NCBI RefSeq assembly: GCF_014648075.1
Contig: NZ_BMQK01000012.1
Coordinates: forward strand, 62,001-126,000
DNA length: 64,000 nucleotides
DNA from: Streptomyces ruber
GTDB taxonomy: Bacteria; Actinomycetota; Actinomycetes; Streptomycetales; Streptomycetaceae
Direction of reading: 5' to 3'
The notes below the pieces were generated by a model that was not told the origin of the DNA, made no database searches, and was given only the letters and a program-made list of their open reading frames with translations. A program made the translations under genes and the position numbers. Each line of letters begins with the position of its first letter. Positions within the stretch are counted from its first letter, which is position 1. Shown here one piece after another: positions 16,792 to 24,271 of this stretch.

Positions 16792-17187
16792 GCCGCTTCT
16801 CGGGCGGCTCGGGCCTGGTCGCCGCCCACGCCCGCCTCGCCCTGGGCGACGGGCCGCAGGACCGGCTGTCCGCGGCGCTCGGCCGGCTGCTCAACCGCAT
16901 CACGGCCATGCGCGAGATCCACGTGCAGCGCACGGGGCCCCACGCCTGCGCACGTGCCCTGGCCGACGTCTGGGCCGCCTGGCGCACCGACCGGATGCAG
17001 CGCGCGATGTCGGACCTGATGAACGGCGCAGCGGACGCCGCCGGTCTCACCGCCCGCGACCGCTGTCTGGCCGACAGCGTGGAAGCCGACCGGCGGCCGG
17101 GAGTAACGTCGGCAGCGAACCGTCCGGGCTTCTCGGGCCGCCTCGGGACCGCCCTTCCGGAGTGTCCGGCCGTGCGGGGAAGGCGAG
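16792..17187 (+). pseudogene. unassigned coding remnant, plus strand
   Basis: One plus-strand frame reads HARLALGDGPQDRLSAALG, ALADVWAAWRTDRMQRAM and DAAGLTARDRCLADSVEADR. These are Ala/Leu/Arg helices that look like genuine protein, without a start. They begin where the opposite-strand TRAP permease loses homology, so a recombination junction lies near 16770. The composition recalls the tail of Streptomyces mobilisation proteins, but I cannot confirm that. Confidence 0.3.
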
Positions 17188-18174
17188 GTGGTCGCGGTGG
17201 ACGATTCACCTGACGACGTACGGCGCACCGTGTTCTCGACCATGGACGCGGAGCACGGCGCGGAGGTCATGGCCTCCCTGTACGGTACGCGCATCCGGAT
17301 GAGCCGGCCGCCCGTTCCCCGGGTGTCCTTCCGCCACGAGCGGCGTCTGGCGGGAGAGCTGTGCATGGACTTCCATGTCATGCCCGCGAGGGTTTTCTTC
17401 GTCGTGGAGCCGCTGAGCCATCTGCTGGTCTCGGAGGTCGTCGTCGGCCGTCTCGGCATCGACCACGCGCACGGCAGCGGCAGATTCACCGCTGGAGACG
17501 TCGAGGTGTCGGCCCAGCCGGGCCTGCCCCACCTGTCCTCCGCGGACGGCCTCGCCCAACGCGTCACCGTGCTCGACCCGGCCCTGTTACGGGACGTGGC
17601 GGGTCTGGACGACGACCACCGGGCGCCGCTGCGGCTGCTGCGGCCGTACGCGCCGGCCGCGCCCGCCGAGGCCGCTCTGTGGCGGGCCGCCGGTGACCAT
17701 GCCTGGCATCTGCTGGACGAGGGTGCGGCGGTGTCGACCGGCCTGATGCGGGATGCGGCGGCACGCATGCTGGCCGCCGCCGCGCTGTCGGCCTTTCCCA
17801 GCACCTACACCGCCCATGACCCGCTGCAGCCGAATCCCGGGCAGGTCGGCGACGCCGCCGTGCGCCGGGCGGTCGGGTTCCTCGAGGCCCACGCCGAGAG
17901 GCCGCTGACGCTGTCGGAGACGGCTGCCGCGGCCCGGACCAGCCCCCGGGCGCTGCTCGGTGCCTTCCGCCGCCGTCTGGGTACCACGCCGACCGGCTAT
18001 CTGCGGCAGGTCCGTCTGGCCCGGGTCCACACAGAACTCCGCGCGGCGGATCCGGCCACCGGCGCCACCGTGTCCGGGATCGCCGCACGCTGGGGCTTCC
18101 GTTGCGACGCCCGCTTCCAGATCCTCTACCGCGTCGCCTACGGACGATCACCGTCCCGCACCCTGCACAGCTGA
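17188..18174 (+). CDS. AraC family regulator with TTA codon
   Basis: A 328-residue regulator. The N-terminal region (about 20-190) resembles the ligand-sensing half of AraC/XylS activators of the AraC_binding_2 type. The C-terminal AraC double HTH (about 225-325) has ALGFLEAHAERPLTLSE-like and TSPRALLGAFRRRLGTTPTG motifs and ends GFRCDARFQILYRVAYG. GTG 17188 follows GGGAAGGCGAG; GTG 17197 is an alternative. Codon 17587-17589 is TTA, which in Streptomyces needs the bldA tRNA, so the gene is probably developmentally controlled. A second AraC gene follows 22 bases later in the same direction. Confidence 0.88.
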   Translation: MVAVDDSPDDVRRTVFSTMDAEHGAEVMASLYGTRIRMSRPPVPRVSFRHERRLAGELCMDFHVMPARVFFVVEPLSHLLVSEVVVGRLGIDHAHGSGRFTAGDVEVSAQPGLPHLSSADGLAQRVTVLDPALLRDVAGLDDDHRAPLRLLRPYAPAAPAEAALWRAAGDHAWHLLDEGAAVSTGLMRDAAARMLAAAALSAFPSTYTAHDPLQPNPGQVGDAAVRRAVGFLEAHAERPLTLSETAAAARTSPRALLGAFRRRLGTTPTGYLRQVRLARVHTELRAADPATGATVSGIAARWGFRCDARFQILYRVAYGRSPSRTLHS

Positions 18175-18196
18175 ACCACGTTCCGGGGGCCAGACC

Positions 18197-19153
18197 ATGC
18201 CCACCGTATTCGACAGCACCGACCCCGACGTCACCGGCGACATGGTGAGCAGGCTGTACGCACGCGTCCGGGTCACCGACCGGGACGGGCAGCACCGGGT
18301 GACGCTGACCCAGGACCGCATCGGACCGGTCATGCTGCACCGGTTCGACTACCACTGCCTCGTGGACTTCGAAATGGACCCGCTGCGCAGCGTCGTCCTG
18401 CTCAACGCCACCCAGGGCGCCCTGCCGCGGCTCACCCTCGGCCACTACGAGGGCGATGTCCACGCCGGTCAGGTGCTCTGCATTCCCCCCGGCCTGCCAT
18501 GCGCCGGAGAGGTCGACCACCTGACGCACGACTCCGTCATCCTGCCCCCCGACCAGCTCGACAGAGTGGCCGCCACCGCCCCCGGGCGCTCTCCGAAGCC
18601 GATCCGGCTGACCGGGTACCTGCCCGTGACGCCGACCGCCGGCCGCTACCTGCGGCACACCATCGCCCATGTGCGCGACACCGTCCGCGCCGACCCCACC
18701 CCGTACGAGCAGCCGCTGCTCGCCTCCACCACCTCCCAGCTCCTGGCCGCGGCCGTGCTGGCCACCTTCCCCAGCACCGCGGTCACCGAACCGACCATCG
18801 ACGACCGCAACGACGCCCGCCCCGTCACCCTGCGCCGCGCCCTGGCCTACATCGACGACCACGCCGGCACCGACATCAGCGCCGCCGACATCGCCACCGC
18901 CGCCCGTATCAGCATCCGCACTCTGCAGTACGCCTTCCGTCGCCACCTGGACACCACCCCCATGCGCCACCTGCGCCGGGTCCGCCTCGCCCACGCTCAC
19001 CGCGACCTTCTGACCGCCGATCCCGCCGCCGGCGTCACGGTCACCGCCGTCGCCGCCCGCTGGGGCTTCTTCCACTCCGGCCAGTTCGCCGCCGCCTACC
19101 GCAGGGTCTACGGCCGTCCCCCGCACCGCACCCTGTATCAGGACGCCCCCTGA
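18197..19153 (+). CDS. AraC family regulator (second of tandem pair)
   Basis: A 318-residue regulator with the same architecture as the gene before it: an N-terminal sensing domain (about 10-180) and an AraC HTH pair (about 215-315: ISAADIATAARISIRTLQYA, FRRHLDTTPMRHLRRVRLAH, WGFFHSGQFAAAYRRVYG). The two proteins are clearly paralogous but divergent. ATG 18197 is 22 bases past the previous stop, behind CGGGGGCC. A tandem pair without an adjacent intact enzyme operon suggests the targets lie elsewhere or were lost. Confidence 0.88.
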   Translation: MPTVFDSTDPDVTGDMVSRLYARVRVTDRDGQHRVTLTQDRIGPVMLHRFDYHCLVDFEMDPLRSVVLLNATQGALPRLTLGHYEGDVHAGQVLCIPPGLPCAGEVDHLTHDSVILPPDQLDRVAATAPGRSPKPIRLTGYLPVTPTAGRYLRHTIAHVRDTVRADPTPYEQPLLASTTSQLLAAAVLATFPSTAVTEPTIDDRNDARPVTLRRALAYIDDHAGTDISAADIATAARISIRTLQYAFRRHLDTTPMRHLRRVRLAHAHRDLLTADPAAGVTVTAVAARWGFFHSGQFAAAYRRVYGRPPHRTLYQDAP

Positions 19154-19154
19154 C

Positions 19155-19512
19155 ATGCCCCGACCCGGGCGGCACCCCGACCTCACCTCCATCGGGGAGG
19201 CCGACCCGGGGAACGGTGTCTCCACCGGCGGTGTCGCGGTCATCGTGCTCGACAACGGGCGCGCCGTGCCGATGCGGCCTCTGGTCGCGGACTTCGACAC
19301 CGGCGTGTCCGGCCCCTTCCCCGACCATCGACCGGCTCACCGACTACGGGATCGCGGAGCTGGAGAAGCACGGCCTGTGGGGCGACTGGAACCGTGACCC
19401 CGACCCCGGCGAGTCCCGGCCCGCCGACGACGAGCACGGCGACGGCCGGCCCCGCCGACGCGGCCCCGCCGACGCGGCCGCGGCGCCGGCGGGGCGAGGG
19501 CGGAGGTGGTGA
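19155..19512 (+). pseudogene. frameshifted small hypothetical protein
   Basis: ATG 19155 starts one base after the AraC stop. The first frame gives TSIGEADPGNGVSTGGVAVI and PLVADFDTGVSGPFP. An extra base near 19320 then moves coherent sequence to another frame: TIDRLTDYGIAELEKHGLWG. Joined, it would be a protein of about 118 residues with a Pro/Ala-rich tail. I recognise no family. Confidence 0.5.
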
Positions 19513-19673
19513 GCACGCTTCCGTCTCCGGCGGCCACCGCTCCGAGCAGGCCGCCTCACCCCGCGCAGCGGCTCCGTGCACGAAGCCGTGCCGGCGGTCG
19601 CACACAGCCGCGAAAGGGAGGCGAGGGCGCCGGTGAGGTGTTGGTCATGCCGTGGATGCCGGAGGGCGGGCTC

Positions 19674-20102
19674 TCAATCCGGCTGACGGGACACGGCTGC
19701 GGAGGTGGACGCCTGCTGCCGATCGAGCTTCTCCAGGACGCGGTCACGGAGGAGCTCGTACTCCTCACGGAGCCTGCGCCACTCGGTCACAGGCGGGCGA
19801 GGGATGACGATGCCTCCGGTGACGATCTCCTCCGGTCCGAACTGCTCGCGGGTGAGGTCGACGTCGATGCCCATGCCCAGGCGGTTCCACCAGTGGTAGT
19901 CCACACGCTCTCCGCGGACGTGGACCTCTCCCCGGATCAGCTCACCGCCCAGCAGGTCGTTGAGCACCATGGCGGTCACCCCGCACTGGTCCCGGGCCGG
20001 ATTGTCCGCGGTCCAGCGCGAACGGTACTCAGGCGTGCACGTCTCGGCGCTCCAACTGCTGCGCACGGCTCGCTCGATGTCGGTCAGAAGTGACGGTGTC
20101 AT
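19674..20102 (-). CDS. YunG-like hypothetical protein
   Basis: A 142-residue protein. SWSAETCTPEYRSRW, NPARDQCGVTAMVLNDLLGG, HWWNRLGMGIDVDLTREQF match the pattern of the YunG family (SWS..T....W....P..GQC..TAL...D..GG...HYWN....G...DLT..QF), a small family of unknown biochemical role. ATG 20102 is preferred over the upstream TTG. The last 30 residues are a charged helix (RRLREEYELLRDRVLEKL). It stands alone between AraC genes and IS debris. Confidence 0.7.
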   Translation of the reverse strand: MTPSLLTDIERAVRSSWSAETCTPEYRSRWTADNPARDQCGVTAMVLNDLLGGELIRGEVHVRGERVDYHWWNRLGMGIDVDLTREQFGPEEIVTGGIVIPRPPVTEWRRLREEYELLRDRVLEKLDRQQASTSAAVSRQPD

Positions 20103-20249
20103 ACCGGGGATCCTGTCAGCAGGCACTGACAACGGCCGGACGCCGACAGACCCGGCGACGGACTGCTGCCTACGGAGAATGGCGACATCACGCGCGCGTC
20201 AGCGGCCCACCGAACGGGTTCCACTGGCGCCCCCCGCCCCGCGCAGGGA

Positions 20250-20375
20250 CTGGGTGGACGGCGGCTACCGCCAGCACGCAGCCGAGCACGCCGCGGCACT
20301 CGGCATCGCCATGGAAATCGTGCAACGCCCCGCCGACCAGCGCGGCTTCAGGCCGCTGCCGCGTCGATGGACGGT
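20250..20375 (+). pseudogene. IS5-family transposase fragment
   Basis: DWVDGGYRQHAAEHAAALGI, then MEIVQRPADQRGFRPLPRRW and TVKRT match the region around the last catalytic residues of IS5-type DDE transposases (ADGGY..., FvvLPRRWVVERTF). The rest of the enzyme and the terminal repeats are not seen. Confidence 0.65.
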
Positions 20376-20447
20376 GAAGCGCACGTTGGGCCCGAAGCCA
20401 TGGTTCACCGCGCCATGACATCTGATGGCCCGCCGCCTCACCGGCGA

Positions 20448-20741
20448 GGCCACCGTCTCCTGGCGCGACCCGGCATCACGGGATCGCACGCCCATCTGTC
20501 GTTCTTCGCCTTCCGGCAGATGACGAACATCGACATGCTGGCGCCCCGCAAGGCCCTCCTGGTGGCCGGCGCCGACGCGCACTCCCGCTACTACTCCGAG
20601 GACGTCCGGGCGATGGCCCCCGACACCGTCGACCTCGTGATCGTCCCGGGTGCGGACCACGTCGACCTGTACGACCGCAAGGACCTCATCCCCTTCGACC
20701 GGCTCGACGAGTTCTTCACCGAGAACCTCGCCCGACCGTAA
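20448..20741 (+). pseudogene. alpha/beta hydrolase C-terminal fragment
   Basis: SHAHLSFFAFRQMTNIDMLA, PRKALLVAGADAHSRYYSED, and VDLVIVPGADHVDLYDRKD match the end of a serine-type alpha/beta hydrolase, with the acid (GADAHS) and histidine (GADHVDLYD) strands. The nucleophile half is missing. A strong terminator still follows its stop. Confidence 0.6.
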
Positions 20742-20745
20742 GCTC

Positions 20746-20781
20746 CCCCGACAGGCCGGTACCGCCACCGGCCTGTCGGGG
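20746..20781. terminator. 15-bp hairpin between convergent genes
   Basis: Arms 20746-20760 and 20767-20781 (CCCCGACAGGCCGGT and its complement) pair perfectly around a 6-base loop. They lie between the hydrolase remnant and the convergent cupin gene, so this is a likely bidirectional terminator. Confidence 0.75.
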
Positions 20782-20803
20782 ACCGTCGCGGCGGTCGATT
20801 GGC

Positions 20804-21361
20804 TCATCGGGGAGTTGCGGGGGCACCGCCGGCGGAGCTCCCACCGTGCCGGAGCGGCGTCAGCTGTTCGATGTCGTAGCGGGTGCGCAACTCCTCGATC
20901 GCCGCATGGTCCGGAGTCCCCCCGCGCGCGAGGATCTGCAGCAGTTCGTCGAAGTACCGTTCGTGGTCGGGCGGCGGTGACGCCTGGAAGAACATCTTCG
21001 CCGGCTCGGCGGTGGGGTTCGCGAACGCATGCGGGCAGCCCGGCGGCACGACGATGACCGTGCCGGGAACCGCCCGCACCACCCGGTTGCCCGACCGCGA
21101 CTCCCAGTGCCGCCAGCCGTCCGGAGTCCGTACGCGCGGCTCGAAGGCGAGCACGTCCAGCTCGCCCTCGAGCACGTAGAACAGCTCCTCGCTGCGCGTG
21201 TGCACATGGGCGCCCACGTCGAAGCCGGGCGGGACGACCACCTCGAAGCTGGACGCCGCGCGTGAGTGCGCGCCCGTCACCTTGAACGTCACGTGCTGGG
21301 CCGGGGTGCGCACGGTGCGTCCGTGGCCCGGCGGCACGAGTAGCCCCTCGGATACCGTCAT
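20804..21361 (-). CDS. cupin protein, probable MomA-like THN monooxygenase
   Basis: A 185-residue single-cupin protein: VGAHVHTRSEELFYVLEGEL (cupin motif 1 with GxHxH and Glu) and VVPPGCPHAFANP (motif 2 with His). It is the third gene after rppA and CYP158A2. In S. coelicolor and other species the corresponding cupin (MomA type) oxidises tetrahydroxynaphthalene to flaviolin, so this role is inferred from fold and context. ATG 21361 lies eight bases past the P450 stop, so the three genes are one operon. Confidence 0.85.
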   Translation of the reverse strand: MTVSEGLLVPPGHGRTVRTPAQHVTFKVTGAHSRAASSFEVVVPPGFDVGAHVHTRSEELFYVLEGELDVLAFEPRVRTPDGWRHWESRSGNRVVRAVPGTVIVVPPGCPHAFANPTAEPAKMFFQASPPPDHERYFDELLQILARGGTPDHAAIEELRTRYDIEQLTPLRHGGSSAGGAPATPR

Positions 21362-21368
21362 CAGCCGC

Positions 21369-22592
21369 TCACCAGGTCACGGGCAGGGCCTCGGGCCCGC
21401 GGATCAGTGCGCCCTTGCGGAAGGGGACCTCATCGGGCGGCACCGCGAGGCGCAGCCCGGGGATCCGGTCCAGCAGCGCGTCCACCAGCAGCTCCGACTC
21501 CAGACGGGCCAGCATCCCGCCCACGCAGTAGTGCGGTCCGTGTCCGAAGGCCAGGTGCGGGTTCGGGCTGCGGGTGACATCGATCCGGTCGGGGTCGGGG
21601 AAGACCTCGGGATCTCGGTTGGCCGCCAGGTACGACACGTACACCGCGTCACCCTCCTTGATCCGGACGCCCTTGATCTCCACGTCCTCCAGCGCGATGC
21701 GGGACAGCCCCACGGCGTTGCGGTGCGGGATCCAGCGCAGCAGTTCGTCCACGGCCCGGGAACGCACCCCGGGTTCCTCGCGCAGCCGCCGCCACAGGTC
21801 GGGGCGGGTGAGCAGGACGAAGAACATCTGGCCGGAGTTGTTGGTGACGGCCTCGCCGCCGATCTGGATGAGCACCGCGAGGCCGACGGCCTCCTCGACG
21901 GTCAGCTCCTCCCGGCCCACGGCCGCGCCGAGCAGCGACGCCACATCCTCGGCACTGCTGCCGCGCCGCTCGCCGATCAGCGCCCCGAAGTACGCGCCCA
22001 TCTCGTCCCGGGCCCGCTCACTGACCTCGGCGCCGTGTGCGGAGGACAGGATCAGCTGGGTCCAGGTGTGCATGCGCTCCCGGTCGGCGGCCGGGACACC
22101 CATCAGCTCGCAGATGACGGCGATGGGGAAGGGCGCGAGCACCGCGTCGGTCAGGTCGGCCGGCGGTCCGGCGCGCAGCATGTCCCCGACCATGCCGTCC
22201 AGCAGGGCGCGGGCGCCGTCGCGCACCCGCTCCACGCCACGCGTGGTGAAGGCGGCGGCCACCGAGCGGCGCAACCGCGTGTGCTCGGGCGGGTCGGCGA
22301 AGCCCACCGCCCCGGCGGCCGGGATGAAGTGCGGCGCGAGCCGGGTCACCTGCCGTCCCATGACGGCCTCGCGGCTGAAGCGCGCGTCGTTGGTCACGAA
22401 CTTCACGTCGTCGTGGCGCGTCACCAGCCAGGCCCAGCCCTCGCCGTGCGGGAGCTGGATGCGGGTGACCGGGCCCTCGCGCATCAGTTCGGTCAGGACG
22501 GGGTCGAAGTCGGCCCCGCTCAGATCGAGGGCCGGCCAGTGCCGGACGGGTGGCATCGGCCCGGTGCGGATCTGCTGTTCCATGGTGTTCAC
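21369..22592 (-). CDS. cytochrome P450 CYP158A2-like (biflaviolin synthase)
   Basis: A 407-residue P450. The I-helix carries the unusual IGGEAVTNNSGQMFF, as in S. coelicolor CYP158A2; the ExxR helix is AVDELLRWIPHRNAVGLSR and the haem loop FGHGPHYCVGGM. Much of the sequence (FDPVLTELMREGPVTRI, GEGWAWLVTRHDDV, the ALIRGPEALPVTW end) agrees with CYP158A2 as I remember it. That enzyme couples two flaviolin molecules to make the red-brown, UV-absorbing biflaviolin. GTG 22592 overlaps the rppA stop (GTGA), giving translational coupling; ATG 22583 is an alternative start. Confidence 0.93.
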   Translation of the reverse strand: MNTMEQQIRTGPMPPVRHWPALDLSGADFDPVLTELMREGPVTRIQLPHGEGWAWLVTRHDDVKFVTNDARFSREAVMGRQVTRLAPHFIPAAGAVGFADPPEHTRLRRSVAAAFTTRGVERVRDGARALLDGMVGDMLRAGPPADLTDAVLAPFPIAVICELMGVPAADRERMHTWTQLILSSAHGAEVSERARDEMGAYFGALIGERRGSSAEDVASLLGAAVGREELTVEEAVGLAVLIQIGGEAVTNNSGQMFFVLLTRPDLWRRLREEPGVRSRAVDELLRWIPHRNAVGLSRIALEDVEIKGVRIKEGDAVYVSYLAANRDPEVFPDPDRIDVTRSPNPHLAFGHGPHYCVGGMLARLESELLVDALLDRIPGLRLAVPPDEVPFRKGALIRGPEALPVTW

Positions 22593-23656
22593 ACCGCCTC
22601 TCGTACGGCCGCGTGCTGCCAGCGGCCCAGTGCCATCTCGGCCGTGATGCCGGGACCGAAGCCGGCCAGCATCCCGCGTGCCTGGTGCGCGGCACCACCC
22701 GCGTCGAACAGCCGGCGCAGCGCGTCCAGCACCACGGCGCTGGCGATGTTGCCGTACTCGGTGAGCGTGGCCCGGCTGAAGCGGAAGGCGTCCGGGTCGA
22801 CCTCCAGGAACTTGCTGAGGTCGTCCAGGATGCGCGGACCGCCCGCATGGACGATGTAGAAGTCCAGGTCGGAGGCGTCCCAGCCGTGCCGCCTCGCCAG
22901 CTCCCGCAGGGCCGGCGCGAGCGGCTCCATCGTGGTCGGCACCCGCTTGTCCAGCAGGAAGTGGAAGCCGGTGGCGCGCACGTCGTACGCGATCCACTCC
23001 TCCGTCCTCGGAATCAGGTAGGACCCGTTGCGCTCCAGCTCGACGCCCGTACCGCCCCGGCCCCGGACCACCGCGGCGGCGACGCCGTCGCCGAACAGGC
23101 CGTTGGACAGCAGGGAGCCGACGCCGAGGTCGGTCGGCTGGTAGCACAGCGAGCAGAACTCGCAGGCCACGATCAAGGCGTTGGCCTCGGGATAGGCCGA
23201 GCAGAAGTCGTGTGCCCGGTTGATGGCCGCGCCGCCCGCCGCACAGCCCAGCTGGGCTATGGGGATCTGCCGGGTGGTGCTGTCGAACCCCATCGTGTTG
23301 ATCAGCCACGCCGTGAGCGAGGGCATCATGAAGCCGGTGCAGGAGACGTAGACGATCACGTCGATGTCGGTCGCGAGGAGCTCCGCGTCGTCGAGCGCCG
23401 CCCGTACGACGGCGGGGACGCGGGCTTTGGCCTCGGCCGCGTAGACCTTGTTGCGCTGCTCGAACCCCGGGTGCCTCAGTGTCTCTTCGATGGGCTGCAC
23501 GATGTGCCGGGTACGTACACCGGTGTTCTCGATCAGGCGTAGAGCCAGCGGGAGTTGGGGATGGTCGGGGTGTCGGGTACGCGCCAGTTCCAGCGTCTCC
23601 TCCATGGTGATCACGTGCTCTGGAACGGAAACCGAGGGCCTGCACAAAGTCGCCAT
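22589..23656 (-). CDS. rppA: type III polyketide synthase, 1,3,6,8-tetrahydroxynaphthalene synthase
   Basis: A 355-residue chalcone-synthase-fold enzyme. The nucleophile is Cys138 in QLGCAAGGAAI, the His is in FYIVHAGGPRILDDLSK and the Asn in EYGNIASAVVLDAL. It condenses five malonyl-CoA to 1,3,6,8-tetrahydroxynaphthalene. CTGFMMPSL and FGDGVAAAVV are typical RppA stretches. ATG 23656 gives a slightly short N-terminus compared with about 372 residues in S. griseus as I recall; the upstream frame is unlike protein. It is first in the rppA-CYP158A2-cupin operon for flaviolin pigments. Confidence 0.95.
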   Translation of the reverse strand: MATLCRPSVSVPEHVITMEETLELARTRHPDHPQLPLALRLIENTGVRTRHIVQPIEETLRHPGFEQRNKVYAAEAKARVPAVVRAALDDAELLATDIDVIVYVSCTGFMMPSLTAWLINTMGFDSTTRQIPIAQLGCAAGGAAINRAHDFCSAYPEANALIVACEFCSLCYQPTDLGVGSLLSNGLFGDGVAAAVVRGRGGTGVELERNGSYLIPRTEEWIAYDVRATGFHFLLDKRVPTTMEPLAPALRELARRHGWDASDLDFYIVHAGGPRILDDLSKFLEVDPDAFRFSRATLTEYGNIASAVVLDALRRLFDAGGAAHQARGMLAGFGPGITAEMALGRWQHAAVREAV

Positions 23657-24271
23657 GGGCCTGCGCCCTCCTCTGTCCGCTGAAGGACATGATGCCGACG
23701 AGGAGGGGGACGCTACCACCCACAATGGCTCCATAGAACGGACATATCGCGCCGGAGTGCTGAACTTCACGACATGCCCTGATTTCGCGGAGCAACCGCG
23801 TGAGGGCTTCGAAGGGGCCGCCGACGAGGTGACACGCGGGAGTGCCCTGTGGAGCCGGGTCAGGTTCGAAGCGATCTCTCGGAGGCAGGTGGCGAGCGGC
23901 GCGCTCATCACTCTCCGGTGGCGTGTTTGCCCCGCCTCGCGTGGGCGGCGGAAGTTCTGTGCGACGGCTCCGGGCACGGCATGGCGCGATCTCCGACGTC
24001 GGCGCGGCCGGTCGCCGAGTTCCCCGGTGCCGGCCGGAAGCGCGGCAGAGGGCCGCACACCGTGAAGGGGGCGGCCCGCCGGCACTCCGCTCCAGCAGCC
24101 ACAGGGCCAGGCCGAGCGACGGTCACCAGGCCATGACCGAACGGACATGTCGCCGCGGGCGTACGTGGCCGGTCACGGGGAAGTCGTGGGACGTGGCTAC
24201 CACCGATTCGAACGCATGCTGGGGTATGCCCCGCGATGTCCCGGGTGGACCGGTGCGATGCCGTTGCGCCG
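23657..24271. other. intergenic, promoter of the rppA operon
   Basis: There is no convincing gene; frames on both strands are low-quality. The rppA promoter must lie in the first 150 bases or so. A relatively AT-richer segment around 23705-23760 is the likeliest place. Confidence 0.4.

Noticed and set aside
14736..17213. A long plus-strand open frame through 15-17 kb
   Set aside because: It is the shadow of the TRAP permease on the other strand; its sequence is low-complexity (Gly/Arg/Asp-rich), with real-looking protein only at the very end (16792-17187).
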